DNA of 64,000 nucleotides from Halobacteriales archaeon QH_7_65_31 (GCA_003021785.1 PXQU01000010.1:1-64000); one strand, 5' to 3'. Positions 9,843 to 18,090 are shown, counted from the stretch's first letter. Notes: generated by a model from the sequence alone, not told the origin. Translations and numbers: made by a program.

Positions 9843-9874
9843 ATCGCCCGGCGGGCGTCGTTACTACGGAACTT

Positions 9875-9885
9875 CGAGTTTTAAG
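9875..9885 (+). promoter_or_regulatory. TATA box for the gene at 9909
   Basis: TTCGAGTTTTAAGA contains a haloarchaeal TATA element (TTTTAAG) about 27 bases before the ATG at 9909, with a purine/C BRE-like segment before it. The spacing predicts a leaderless transcript. Confidence 0.6.
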
Positions 9886-9908
9886 ACGGAGCCACTCCCA
9901 CGGAGGGT

Positions 9909-10493
9909 ATGGAGTACGATCTCGCGATCGAGAACACGCCAGCGACCGTCACCGGCGGGACCGGTATCCTGCTCGTTCACCCCTCGACCGGGGAGACGGA
10001 TCGCATCGACACCGAGTTCCTCGACACCGACACCGACCACCGGCTCGTCGTCTCGACGCGAACCACCGCCCGCGAGGTCGAACAGAAGCTCGACTACTAC
10101 GAGGTCGACCGCGAGACGACGGATATCCTCGATACGCTCTCCGTGGAACGCGGCTACTCCCGGCGCACGTCCGAGAGCGTCCACTACATCCCCGCACCGG
10201 ACGATACCGCCCCCCTCATCGAGAACGTACAGTGGTTCTTCGAGAATCACGACGGGAAGCTCCGGCTCTCGTTCGATTCGATCACCGAACTCGCCTACTA
10301 CGCCGACGAGGACAGCGCCCGGGAGGCGGGCGAGGCGATCCTGAATCTGCTCGGCGAGTACGACGCCGTCGGGCTGTTCCACCTCGCGGAGGAGGTCCAC
10401 GACGCCGACGTCGTGGCCGGCTACCGCGAGCTGTTCGATGCCGTCATCGAGCTGAGCGAGGACGGCCGCGTCACGACCGAGTTCGGGGGGTGA
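9909..10493 (+). CDS. haloarchaeal conserved protein, RecA/KaiC-like fold without P-loop
   Basis: Protein of 194 residues. The N-terminal segment (ENTPATVTGGTGILLVHPST) sits where KaiC/RadA-like proteins carry a Walker A loop, but no GxxxxGK[ST] is present. Later segments such as FENHDGKLRLSFDSITELAYY and LGEYDAVGLFHLAEEVHD resemble the Walker B strand and following regions of the KaiC-like ATPase fold. I believe it belongs to a haloarchaeal DUF family (DUF7090-like), but this is from memory. No function is known. It is leaderless, starting about 27 bases after a TATA box. Confidence 0.75.
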   Translation: MEYDLAIENTPATVTGGTGILLVHPSTGETDRIDTEFLDTDTDHRLVVSTRTTAREVEQKLDYYEVDRETTDILDTLSVERGYSRRTSESVHYIPAPDDTAPLIENVQWFFENHDGKLRLSFDSITELAYYADEDSAREAGEAILNLLGEYDAVGLFHLAEEVHDADVVAGYRELFDAVIELSEDGRVTTEFGG

Positions 10494-10517
10494 TCCTCGA
10501 CGCCGAGCGCACAGCGG

Positions 10518-11318
10518 TCACCGCTCGACGCCGAGTGCGTCGAACGTCCGTGTCGCCCACTGCACCGCGTACTCGCTGCCGTGCTCGGCGTACGCGTCCG
10601 TCGCGAGCGCGCTGAACGGGGCAGGTAGCTCGATTCCGCCCGGCCCGGTGTGTCGCACCGCCGCACACGCCAGCTCTGCGGCCGCCGCGAAGCTCGTCTG
10701 GTTTTCTGCAAGCTCCCGGGAGAGCCCGTCGAGTCGCGGCTGTAGTCGCTCACCGGCGTCGATCCACTGCGCGTGGAGGTCGGGATGCTCGGCTTCCCAT
10801 CCCGCGAAGATATCACGCGTGTGGACGCCCTTGTACGCCTCGTACAGCGCGGCCGCCAGCTGGTACGTATCGATCGGTGACAGCGGTGACTGCTCGGCGA
10901 ACTCCAGATACCGCGCACCGAAGAAGCCGAGGAACTGCTCGGGGAGATCGGCCCCGGTTTCGACGAGCGCGGTCGCGACGAGAAAGTCGACGAACGCGTC
11001 TGGCGAACTGGTGGTTCGCGGCTTGATGAAGACGAACGGCGGCTCCGTCTGGCGAGTCCACGTCACGCCGCCGTCTCCCGGTGCGCCGACGGTGAACGCC
11101 TCGCTCGTGAGTTCGTGTAACGCGTCGGGGGCGCTCTCGGGGACCCACTGTGAGTCGTACGCGACGAGGTCGAGCCGCTCCGCGCGGAGACCGAGCTGCT
11201 CGGCGACGGCGGGGTCCAGCGTCTCGAAGTCACGTTCGGTTTCGAGGACGACAGCGTCGGGGGCGTGCCGCTCACGGACGGCAGCGAGCGTCGGATCGAG
11301 GCTGTGTTCGGTGAACAT
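10518..11318 (-). CDS. haloarchaeal conserved protein of unknown function
   Basis: Acidic, soluble protein of 266 residues with no signal peptide, membrane segment, or nucleotide- or metal-binding motif that I recognise. The sequence has the composition and codon use of a real gene. It starts 2 bases after the stop of the 28-residue membrane peptide gene (TGAGGATG), so the two are almost certainly co-transcribed. It converges with the gene at 9909. I think it belongs to a haloarchaea-specific DUF family, but I cannot name it with confidence. Confidence 0.75.
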   Translation of the reverse strand: MFTEHSLDPTLAAVRERHAPDAVVLETERDFETLDPAVAEQLGLRAERLDLVAYDSQWVPESAPDALHELTSEAFTVGAPGDGGVTWTRQTEPPFVFIKPRTTSSPDAFVDFLVATALVETGADLPEQFLGFFGARYLEFAEQSPLSPIDTYQLAAALYEAYKGVHTRDIFAGWEAEHPDLHAQWIDAGERLQPRLDGLSRELAENQTSFAAAAELACAAVRHTGPGGIELPAPFSALATDAYAEHGSEYAVQWATRTFDALGVER

Positions 11319-11320
11319 CC

Positions 11321-11407
11321 TCAGACAGCGAGCACAGCGATGAGCGCGAGCGAAGCGAGCGCCGCGACGCCGATAGTACCGAGAACGACCTTCGTAGCAT
11401 CACTCAT
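11321..11407 (-). CDS. 28-residue single-helix membrane protein
   Basis: Micro-protein MSDATKVVLGTIGVAALA... with one hydrophobic helix covering most of its length and a short polar N-terminus. The case for a real gene is that the minus strand has a TATA box (GGGTTTAACC, box at 11437-11433) 25-30 bases before the ATG, which gives a leaderless start, and that the downstream gene at 11318 begins 2 bases after its stop. A longer reading upstream from 11539 crosses that promoter and is arginine-rich, so it is rejected. Function is unknown. Confidence 0.7.
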   Translation of the reverse strand: MSDATKVVLGTIGVAALASLALIAVLAV

Positions 11408-11431
11408 TGTTCGAGACTCCGCGTGCGGGTG

Positions 11432-11437
11432 GTTAAA
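11432..11437 (-). promoter_or_regulatory. TATA box for the 28-aa peptide gene
   Basis: GGTTTAAC on the minus strand, centred about 27 bases upstream of the ATG at 11407, is the expected position for a leaderless haloarchaeal promoter. Confidence 0.6.
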
Positions 11438-11508
11438 CCCTTTCAGTTCCAGCACGCGACGCCGATAGCGGTTCCGGCACGCGATTCGGACGAGGAGACG
11501 GGGATGGG

Positions 11509-12495
11509 TTACTCTCTGATATCGCGGTCGCCGAGCCACTCCTCGGGCATCTGGATGACGTAACGGCCGTTCTCGCGGAGCGCGATGATGTACTCGTCGC
11601 GGTCGTACAGCTCCATCAGGTTCAGCTCGTACTGGCCGGGTTCGACGATCTTGATCGACTCGAACTGGTCGTTGAGCTGCTCGCGAAGCTCCGTCATGTC
11701 GGTCTGCTCGTCACTGGGTTCCGAGACGACGCGACCGTCGGACGGCTGTGGTCGGTCGTCGGTCTCTGCCGGCGCAAGGGAGCCGTCTCCGTCCGACGGG
11801 GCGGACCGGTCGTCGTCCCCGACCGAGTCCGGTTCCGTCCGTGGGTTCGGTGTCCCGTCCGTGCTCGCGTCAGCGAGTTCGTCGTCGGAGACGATGTCCG
11901 ATCGCGCGCTTGCCTGCGCGCGGTCCTCCTCGCTTACAGTGCCAGTATCATCGCTTACAGCGTCATCGGGGTCGGTATCGTCCGCGTCAATGATACCTGC
12001 GTCGGTGTTGTCACCGGAGACAGGGTCGGTCTCGGAAGCTGGCTCCTCCGTATCCGACGCCTCGTCGTCGATCGCAGAGCCGTCCTCGTTGAGACCGCCG
12101 CGTCGGATCGGGTCGGCAGCATCAGACGAGTCGGGCCACGGCGCGTCCACGGCCGGATCGTCCGATTCGGGGTCGGGCTGATCACGCTCGGGCCGATCGC
12201 TCGCGCCGGGAGTCTCATCGCGTGTCCCGGGCGCATCCCCTCCGGAGTCGCGCGTCTCGGAGCCGCGATCGCCGGAGACGAAATCACGGACCTTCGTCGC
12301 GGCACGTCCGACCGTAGAGGCTGCGCCTCCGGGATCGGCCGCTTCGGGCGGAGATGCCGACTCGTCGGGATCGTCGAACCCGCTGTCGTCGGGCTGAAAC
12401 TGGAAGGTGTTGCCACCGCACTCGGGACAGCCGCCGAGCATCTCCTTGGAGCCGTCGGCGAACGTGTAGCCGCAGGCGGTACACTGGTGGGGCAT
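11509..12495 (-). CDS. oapC: origin-associated Zn-ribbon protein OapC
   Basis: Protein of 328 residues in three parts. The N-terminal treble-clef/zinc ribbon has CTAC (residues 5-8) and CPEC (about 23-26). A long acidic low-complexity linker (about 35-265) is dominated by Asp, Ser, Glu and Thr. The conserved C-terminal domain (about 268-328) contains EQLNDQFESIKIVEPGQYEL. It is the last gene of the oapA-oapB-oapC cluster that sits beside the main replication origin in haloarchaea such as Haloferax. Its start immediately follows the oapB stop. The biochemical role is unknown; the context suggests a link to replication. Confidence 0.85.
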   Translation of the reverse strand: MPHQCTACGYTFADGSKEMLGGCPECGGNTFQFQPDDSGFDDPDESASPPEAADPGGAASTVGRAATKVRDFVSGDRGSETRDSGGDAPGTRDETPGASDRPERDQPDPESDDPAVDAPWPDSSDAADPIRRGGLNEDGSAIDDEASDTEEPASETDPVSGDNTDAGIIDADDTDPDDAVSDDTGTVSEEDRAQASARSDIVSDDELADASTDGTPNPRTEPDSVGDDDRSAPSDGDGSLAPAETDDRPQPSDGRVVSEPSDEQTDMTELREQLNDQFESIKIVEPGQYELNLMELYDRDEYIIALRENGRYVIQMPEEWLGDRDIRE

Positions 12496-12873
12496 CTACT
12501 GATCGTGGATGAGGGTACTGATGAGATTCTCGTCTTTGTGCAGGGTCTCGATGCGGTTCGCCGGCCCAATGACGGTTAGTTTGCCCTTCGAGCTGTTGCC
12601 CAGTAGCTTGCCGAACAGTCCGGTGTCGTCTCCGGTCGGGATCGTCTCGATCTCGATACCCGTGAACCCGTCCGGCGAGATCTCCGACATCGTCACCTCG
12701 ATGAGCTTCGACTCCTCGTCGGGATCGAGTCCCTCCTCCAAGATGACGATGTTCCCCTCGTGGACCCCGTCGAGGATGAGTCGGATCTTCTCCATCGTCC
12801 GGAGACCGTTCATTCGCTCGGCGCTTATCATGTCGATCTGGACGCCGTCATCAGAGCGTTGTGATTCGGACAT
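12496..12873 (-). CDS. oapB: origin-associated protein OapB (DUF2073)
   Basis: Protein of 125 residues with the conserved segment MNGLRTMEKIRLILDGVHEG, followed by a beta-rich half containing FGKLLGNSSKGKLTVIGPANR and ending ENLISTLIHDQ. This is the DUF2073 family found next to the Era-like GTPase OapA in archaea. Its start overlaps the oapA stop by one base (TAATG), indicating translational coupling and probable function together. No catalytic motif is evident, so it may be a partner or adaptor of the GTPase. Confidence 0.85.
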   Translation of the reverse strand: MSESQRSDDGVQIDMISAERMNGLRTMEKIRLILDGVHEGNIVILEEGLDPDEESKLIEVTMSEISPDGFTGIEIETIPTGDDTGLFGKLLGNSSKGKLTVIGPANRIETLHKDENLISTLIHDQ

Positions 12874-13514
12874 TATCCGAAGTACTCCGCGATTTTATCG
12901 TACACTTCGTCCATGTTGTCTCCCTCTAACGCCGAGAGCGGGATCGTCTCGTGCTGGGGGAACGCGTCGCGGATCTGTTTGACCGAGGCGTCGTCGAGAT
13001 CGGTCTTGTTCGCGAGGATGAGCACGGGGAGATCCTGACTCTCGATGATACCGATCAACATCGTGTTCACCTGCGTGAACGGATCGGTCGAGGCGTCGAG
13101 CACGTAGATGACACCGTCGACGTCCTCACGGAGCCAGTGCATCGCCTCGGCGACGCCCTCCGTCGCCTCTCGCGAGCGCCGGACGGCGTCCTCTTTCTCG
13201 ATGTCGTGTTCGAGGAACTCCTCGTAGTCGATCTTGGTCGTGACGCCGGGCGTGTCCACGATGTCGATCGACACCGTGCGACCGTCGCGTTTGATCTCGA
13301 CGTTCTCCTTGCGTCGTGCGCGGCGCGTCTCGTGTGGTACGTGGCTCTCGGGACCGACGGCGTCACCGGTCCAGTCGCGGGCGATACGGTTCGCGAGTGT
13401 CGTCTTGCCTGCGTTCGGCGGGCCGTAGATACCGATTCGCTTCGGCTCCGACCCGGCGAACAGACTCGACGTCACCGCAGAGATGCTTGATCTGATGTTG
13501 GTGAGTAGTCCCAT
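12873..13514 (-). CDS. oapA: origin-associated Era/TrmE-like GTPase OapA
   Basis: Small GTPase of 213 residues. The G1 loop GPPNAGKTTLANR is near residues 31-43, G3 DTPG near 87-90, and G4 NKTD near 167-170. The switch region includes a basic ETRRARRKENVEIKRDGR segment. It is the first gene of the oapABC operon and is transcribed away from the origin at 13515-14345 and from orc1. Homologues were named origin-associated proteins because of this position. The cellular role is not firmly known. Confidence 0.88.
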   Translation of the reverse strand: MGLLTNIRSSISAVTSSLFAGSEPKRIGIYGPPNAGKTTLANRIARDWTGDAVGPESHVPHETRRARRKENVEIKRDGRTVSIDIVDTPGVTTKIDYEEFLEHDIEKEDAVRRSREATEGVAEAMHWLREDVDGVIYVLDASTDPFTQVNTMLIGIIESQDLPVLILANKTDLDDASVKQIRDAFPQHETIPLSALEGDNMDEVYDKIAEYFG

Positions 13515-13697
13515 CCGTTTCTCCGACAGCCCGTTCGGCGCGAATCGGGCCGCTATGCCCGTATCACTTCGCCACGCGTACTTAACTTTGTGTCAGACAC
13601 CGAGAACCGGGCACTAACTATCAGCGAGTGAACTATTTTTGATAGGGAGTATGCTCATCTATCGATGGTGTCGGTGGTGTTGATCTCGATTGACTAA

Positions 13698-13726
13698 CCC
13701 CCACCCCTTCGTTTCGACTGGAACGG
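13698..13726 (-). repeat. origin recognition box (ORB) with G-string, copy 1
   Basis: Read on the minus strand this is TTCCAGTCGAAACGAAGG followed by GGTGGGGG, the core dyad plus G-rich tail typical of haloarchaeal Orc1 boxes. It is nearly identical to, and inverted relative to, the copy at 13951-13980. Confidence 0.85.
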
Positions 13727-13950
13727 CGAGAGAGCCGACCCCCCTCCCCCAGACGGTGGAAAACCTGAAACCGTCGGTAGAGCGTCGCTAAAAGCTGAGA
13801 GAGACGAAACCGACCAACACTACACCACACCATCACCCTACAGACGGTATCTTGTAGTACGGCTGTGGTTAGACGGTATCGATAATAAAGATACCGGCTT
13901 ACACAGACGTGTTTCCACGATTCCCCACCCCCCACCCCCGTCCTTCTTGT

Positions 13951-13980
13951 CCGTTCCACCCGAAACGAAGGGGTGGGGGT
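13951..13980 (+). repeat. origin recognition box (ORB) with G-string, copy 2
   Basis: TTCCACCCGAAACGAAGG plus GGTGGGGGT on the plus strand, pointing away from the AT-rich centre like its inverted partner. A C-rich stretch (13922-13940) precedes it. Confidence 0.85.
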
Positions 13981-14110
13981 CTGCCGTGATCGTTCCGTGA
14001 TCGACCGGGCTGACACGTCCAATCGATCAGGCTGACACGTCTTTCCTGTCGCGCCGGCTGGAGAGTGAACCCGTCACCCATCCGTCCCGCCCGGCGAACT
14101 GATCGACCTC

Positions 14111-14145
14111 CGTTCTGCTCGCAACACGCCCGTTCCACTCGCAAC
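14111..14145 (+). repeat. two degenerate ORB half-sites
   Basis: CGTTCTGCTCGCAAC (14111-14125) and CGTTCCACTCGCAAC (14131-14145) are direct copies 20 bases apart. They resemble the TTCCACTCGAAAC core of the ORB but lack the G-string. Confidence 0.5.
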
Positions 14146-14312
14146 GGTGGTGTCTCTTCCCGATAGCTCGACTCCCGGCCCGTGTCTCCGTAATACTTAA
14201 TACTCACACCACCACCAGTTCGTCTGCATCAACTGCCATCTCCCGATATCACACGCCCTCGGTACAGCCGGTCTCGTTCGGTTACACGGGAGAATTAGCA
14301 CACGCGCGCCGA

Positions 14313-14337
14313 TACTCCACCCGAAACAGCGGGGTCA
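14313..14337 (+). repeat. ORB-like box adjacent to the orc1 start
   Basis: TACTCCACCCGAAACAGCGG followed by GGT, ending 8 bases before the orc1 ATG. The core matches the two long boxes. Its place over the orc1 promoter would let Orc1 repress its own gene (inference). Confidence 0.6.
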
Positions 14338-14345
14338 CGACCACT

Positions 14346-16001
14346 ATGACAGACGACACGCTCGACTCCGAAGACGAGGAATCGCCTGCCGGCGAGCCGG
14401 CGTCCCCAGACGAAACAGCGGGAGAGCTCGATCTCGACGGGAGCGACTACGCCGGCACTGGAGACGAGAGTCTCGACACCGCGGCGATCGATCTCGACGA
14501 CATCGTTCTCGACGAGCCGGCCGACGAACCGGACGAGGCGTCTCGTGGTCTCTTCGACGATCTACTCGAAGGCGAACCGATCTTCGAGAACAAGGAGGTA
14601 CTTCGACCCTCCTACACCCCGCACAAGCTCCCCCACCGCGAGGAGCAGATCAACAACATGGCGACGATCCTCGTCACCGCCCTCCGCGGTGATACCCCGT
14701 CGAACATCCTTATCTACGGGAAGACGGGCACGGGCAAGACCGCCAGCGCGAAGTTCGTCTCCGAGGAGCTGGAGACCACCTCACAGAAGTACGAGGTCCC
14801 GTGTGAGGTCCAGTACATCAACTGCGAAGTGACCGACACCCAGTACCGCGTGCTCACACAGCTCGCGAACAAGTTCATCGACAAGAACGAACAGCTCGTC
14901 GAGGCGAAGCTCGACGCGCTCCGTGACCTGCGTGAACGCGTCGAGACTGCCCGTTCCGGCGAGGAATCGTCCGACGAGAACACGACCGACGACTCCGACG
15001 ATCGATCGGTCGAAGCCGTCCTCGCAAGCGATCTCGACGTGGCCGAAGGCCCCTTCGAGAGTCCCGAGGAGCTGGACGACCGTATCGAGACACTGGAAGC
15101 CGACTACGAGGAGTTCGAGCCGGCCCCGATGACGGGCTGGCCGACCGACCGCGTCTACCAGACGTTCTTCGACGCCGTCGATTATCACGAACGGGTCGTC
15201 GTCATCATGCTCGACGAGATCGACAAGCTGGTGGAGAAGTCCGGCGACGACACGCTCTACAACCTCTCGCGGATGAACTCCCAGCTCGACAACTCCCGCG
15301 TCTCCATCATGGGGATCTCGAACGACCTGAAGTTCACCGAGTTCCTCGACCCTCGCGTGAAGTCCTCGCTCGGGGAAGAGGAGATCGTCTTCCCGCCGTA
15401 CGACGCCACGCAGCTCCGCGACATCCTCCAACAGCGGTCGGAGGTGGCGTTCAAACCATCGTCGCTGGGTGACGACGTGATTCCGCTGTGTGCCGCCTTC
15501 GCCGCACAGGAGCACGGGGACGCCCGGCGCGCGCTCGATCTGCTCCGAACGGCCGGCGAGCTCGCCGAGCGCGACCGCACCGAGGACGTCAACGAGGACC
15601 ACGTTCGCAAAGCACAGGAGAAGATCGAACTCGACCGCGTCGTCGAGGTGGTCCGGACGCTGCCGATGCAGTCGAAACTCGTCCTCTACGCGACGGTGCT
15701 CTTAGAGAAGAACGGCGTCCACAACATCAACACCGGCGAAGTGTTCAACATCTACAAGCGGCTCTGTGAGGAGATCGACGCCGACGTGCTCACCCAGCGA
15801 CGAGTCACGGATCTCATCTCCGAGCTGGACATGCTCGGGATCGTCAACGCCGTCGTCGTCTCGAAGGGTCGCTACGGACGCACGAAGGAAATCTCGATGT
15901 CAGTGCCGATCGAGGAGACGGAAGCCGTCCTCCTCTCTGACTCCCGTATCGGTGAGGTCGAGGACGCACAGCCGTTCGTTCAGGCGCGGTTCGACAGTTA
16001 A
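14346..16001 (+). CDS. orc1: Orc1/Cdc6 replication initiator
   Basis: Origin-binding AAA+ initiator, 551 residues. An acidic, low-complexity N-terminal tail (about residues 1-75) precedes the initiator-specific ENKEVLRPSYTPHKLPHRE segment. Walker A is GKTGTGKTAS (about 125-134) and Walker B is VIMLDEIDKLVEK. Sensor and lid regions follow, then a C-terminal winged helix (KNGVHNINTGEVFNIYKRLC; RRVTDLISELDMLGIV). A long acidic insertion (about 200-260) lies between Walker A and B. It is transcribed away from the adjoining origin with ORB boxes. This is the primary initiator type of haloarchaea. Confidence 0.96.
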   Translation: MTDDTLDSEDEESPAGEPASPDETAGELDLDGSDYAGTGDESLDTAAIDLDDIVLDEPADEPDEASRGLFDDLLEGEPIFENKEVLRPSYTPHKLPHREEQINNMATILVTALRGDTPSNILIYGKTGTGKTASAKFVSEELETTSQKYEVPCEVQYINCEVTDTQYRVLTQLANKFIDKNEQLVEAKLDALRDLRERVETARSGEESSDENTTDDSDDRSVEAVLASDLDVAEGPFESPEELDDRIETLEADYEEFEPAPMTGWPTDRVYQTFFDAVDYHERVVVIMLDEIDKLVEKSGDDTLYNLSRMNSQLDNSRVSIMGISNDLKFTEFLDPRVKSSLGEEEIVFPPYDATQLRDILQQRSEVAFKPSSLGDDVIPLCAAFAAQEHGDARRALDLLRTAGELAERDRTEDVNEDHVRKAQEKIELDRVVEVVRTLPMQSKLVLYATVLLEKNGVHNINTGEVFNIYKRLCEEIDADVLTQRRVTDLISELDMLGIVNAVVVSKGRYGRTKEISMSVPIEETEAVLLSDSRIGEVEDAQPFVQARFDS

Positions 16002-16016
16002 GTACGGACGAGAACG

Positions 16017-16290
16017 TTATCCAGAGAACTGGTACCGATTTTCGACAGAGTTGACAACGTCGAAGGCCTTGACGAGCTGAACCGGGTCTTCGTAGCCGTG
16101 CTGTGCGAGGACTCGCTCAATCCCGCGGAACGCCGGTACGTCGTTCGTCTAGATGGCGATCGATTCTGCCCGTCCCTGTTCGAGGAGTGTTGCTGCCGCC
16201 CCACCGACTTCCGCATCAGCTTGCTCTATCGTGTGCTCAGGACGGTCGCTACTTCGACGCAGATCGCCGTCCGAATCGGTATCGAAACCC
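16017..16290 (-). pseudogene. remnant of a PIN-domain-like protein
   Basis: Reading the minus strand from about 16290, the translation runs [20 protein letters not shown], then a segment ending AESIAI. It meets a TAG at about 16149-16151 and continues in the same frame with [20 protein letters not shown] and [16 protein letters not shown], ending at a TAA at 16017-16019. The pattern of an acidic helix, a short Ile/Val strand, TNDxP and a C-terminal helix resembles the C-terminal half of archaeal PIN-domain proteins. The N-terminal half is missing and one in-frame stop interrupts the rest, so it is dead. Family assignment is tentative. Confidence 0.55.
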
Positions 16291-16321
16291 CCAATTGGTC
16301 TCTCTTCGACATTTCGACGTG

Positions 16322-17500
16322 ATGCCCTCCCTTTCGCGCCGCGAATACCTCGCGACGACGGCCGCGACAGCTCTTGGGGCAACTGCTGGCTGCCAGACCT
16401 CATCGTGTACGCCGACAGATCCGGGGGTCGCGCGCTGGCCCCAGGCACGCGGTACTCCGGCGAACACGAATGCTGTTCCCGATTTACCGACGCTCACGAG
16501 TGGCGGCGACTACTGGACGACGAACCTTGCAGACGACGTCGACGTCACGGGCGTCACCGCCACAAACGAAACGGCTGTCGTCGTCGGCGGGACACCTGGC
16601 GATCAGAACGGCGTCCTAACCACTGTCCAGATTGACGACGGGAGCTCCGAGACGACGCACGAACTCCATCGGCGACCGACAGGCCCACCAGCACTCGCCG
16701 AGTCGATCGCCGTCACGCCTGTGCTCGGCGACTATACTGAGCCGTCGACCGGTGGTCTCGTCGCAATCGATACCGCCAGCTGGACGATGTCGTGGACCCA
16801 CGACACGGACGGGCGGCCGAACCCGTCGACCGTCGACGACGATCTTCTCGTCGCGACGAGCGATCAGGGTGATGTTGCCGCCCTCGAGGCGACTACTGGC
16901 GACACGCTCTGGACGCGCACGTTTGGTGACGATCATCAGCGCGCACGTATCCCGGCGCCGCCAGCTGTCGACGACACTCACGTCTACGTCACGGCGGATG
17001 GCTCTGCTGCTCAGGGGATCTACGCGCTAGACCGCGAGACCGGTGACACACGCTGGGAAATCGCTGGCCCGAACATCCCGGAACCGTTAGTTCACGCGGG
17101 AGATCTCGTCCTCGCGAGCTACGATCGATACGAACTCGTCGCGTTCGATGCGGCGACTGGTGAGCGGCAGTGGTCGAAGGCGATGTACGATGGCGGCGTA
17201 TTCGCCCCTGCAGTCGGGCATGGACGTGTCTTCAGCGCGGACCAAGCAACAGTGTACGCGCTTGTCTTGGAGGGTGGCGACGTTCAGTGGGAGCAGGAGC
17301 TTGCTGTCGCCGGGTCGCCGTTGGTCGTCGGGGACTCCTGTCTCGTGCCGACGACCGATCGGCTCGTCAGCCTTGACGTCGATGACGGCAGCGAACAGTG
17401 GGCTCTGTCAGAGACCCCTGACGACGGGTGTGTTCCGGTCGGTCGGGGGCTGCTGTCCGCGTCTGAGAATACGGTGATGCTCCGGACGAACTGCGATTGA
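16322..17500 (+). CDS. Tat-exported lipoprotein with PQQ-like beta-propeller repeats
   Basis: Protein of 392 residues. The N-terminus [20 protein letters not shown] has a twin-arginine signal ending in a lipobox cysteine, so it is probably a cell-surface lipoprotein. The remainder consists of repeated beta-propeller blades of the PQQ/BamB type, with recurrent D-x-x-TG-x-x-x-W patterns such as [10 protein letters not shown] and [10 protein letters not shown]. Such propellers serve as binding scaffolds, and no catalytic function can be assigned. The frame is open upstream to 16103, but the Tat signal fixes the start at 16322. The stop TGA lies inside the terminal sequence of an IS1341-type element, so the native C-terminus may have been replaced. 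Confidence 0.85.
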   Translation: MPSLSRREYLATTAATALGATAGCQTSSCTPTDPGVARWPQARGTPANTNAVPDLPTLTSGGDYWTTNLADDVDVTGVTATNETAVVVGGTPGDQNGVLTTVQIDDGSSETTHELHRRPTGPPALAESIAVTPVLGDYTEPSTGGLVAIDTASWTMSWTHDTDGRPNPSTVDDDLLVATSDQGDVAALEATTGDTLWTRTFGDDHQRARIPAPPAVDDTHVYVTADGSAAQGIYALDRETGDTRWEIAGPNIPEPLVHAGDLVLASYDRYELVAFDAATGERQWSKAMYDGGVFAPAVGHGRVFSADQATVYALVLEGGDVQWEQELAVAGSPLVVGDSCLVPTTDRLVSLDVDDGSEQWALSETPDDGCVPVGRGLLSASENTVMLRTNCD

Positions 17501-18090
17501 CATCCTCCCCGGGCTAAAGCGCGAGGATTCCCCGACGGGGAGTTCACGGTTGCGCGTTTCCTCGGCCCTCAAGTACGCTTTCGCGTGGGGCGTTCGACGG
17601 TTGCCGTCCGGTTACGACCCCGGATGTGCGTTCCAGCGCGTATAGCCGTGTCAACGCGGCCTTCCGTCCCGGACGCGCCGGGTGTTTCGACGCGACGAAT
17701 CCCGTTCGTCGCTCCACAGCGGGGTATTCAGCCCGCACGGTCTCGCCATTCGCGTCCGGCTGGGCCGGGACGTGGCGGAGTGGTTCGGAGTCGGCTCCGG
17801 ATTTGTCACCACGCGAGAAGTCAGAGCGAAGCTCTGGTGCGGTCGAAAACCGCGTTTCTCGACCTGGGAACTCCGGTAGGCCACCGCATGAGTGCGAGTG
17901 GCATGAACGTGGCGGAGTCAGCCCCGTCCCCAGAACGCGAAGCGTTCTGGTGTTTCGGAAATCAAAGATTTCCGATGAGTCCGCAGGAACGGAGTTCCTG
18001 CGAGATGCGAACGAGACGCTTCGCGTCTCGTCAACGCCGTGAACGACGGGGCTTTCTGCTTGCACTTCCGTAATCCGTTGTCGGCCCACA
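17496..18090 (-). mobile_element. remnant of an IS200/IS605 (IS1341/TnpB)-type element, right end
   Basis: The minus strand ends with GGAATCCTCGCGC, then TTTAGCCCGGGGAGGATGTCAA, at 17530-17496. This is the conserved right end that follows tnpB in haloarchaeal IS1341-type elements. The 550 bases upstream of it contain no recognisable TnpB protein in any frame; they are scrambled, arginine/serine-rich in all frames, and full of perfect short hairpins. The left boundary (about 18090) is only the point where composition changes to AT-rich. I treat it as an eroded element or a non-coding passenger, not an active transposon. Confidence 0.55.
17822..18030. repeat. cluster of six perfect hairpins, five with three-base loops
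   Basis: Perfect stems are at 17822-17836 (6 bp, loop GAA), 17839-17853 (5 bp, loop of five), 17930-17950 (9 bp, loop GAA), 17956-17974 (8 bp, loop AAA), 17982-18002 (9 bp, loop GGA) and 18012-18030 (8 bp, loop TTC). A seventh, TCCCC-GAC-GGGGA, lies at 17528-17540 at the IS right end. The stems differ in sequence, so they are not copies of one repeat; what they share is the architecture. Confidence 0.8.

Larger units (their letters stand above)
13515..14345. other. probable chromosomal replication origin (oriC1-type)
   Basis: An 831-base gene-free region between oapA and orc1, the standard position of the main haloarchaeal origin. It holds two long, nearly identical origin recognition boxes in inverted orientation (13698-13726 and 13951-13980), weaker half-boxes at 14111-14145 and a box at 14313-14337 just before orc1. 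Between the two long boxes there is an AT-rich segment (about 13840-13915) with the direct repeat AGACGGTATC (13842-13851, 13871-13880) and a hairpin CGGTATC/GATACCG around an AT-rich loop (13874-13896). That segment is a plausible unwinding element. Confidence 0.85.

Noticed and set aside
17544-18089. 181-codon minus-strand frame across the IS remnant, considered as tnpB
   Set aside because: No TnpB motifs (no RuvC residues, no CxxC zinc finger) in this or other frames; the translation is scrambled and hairpin-rich.
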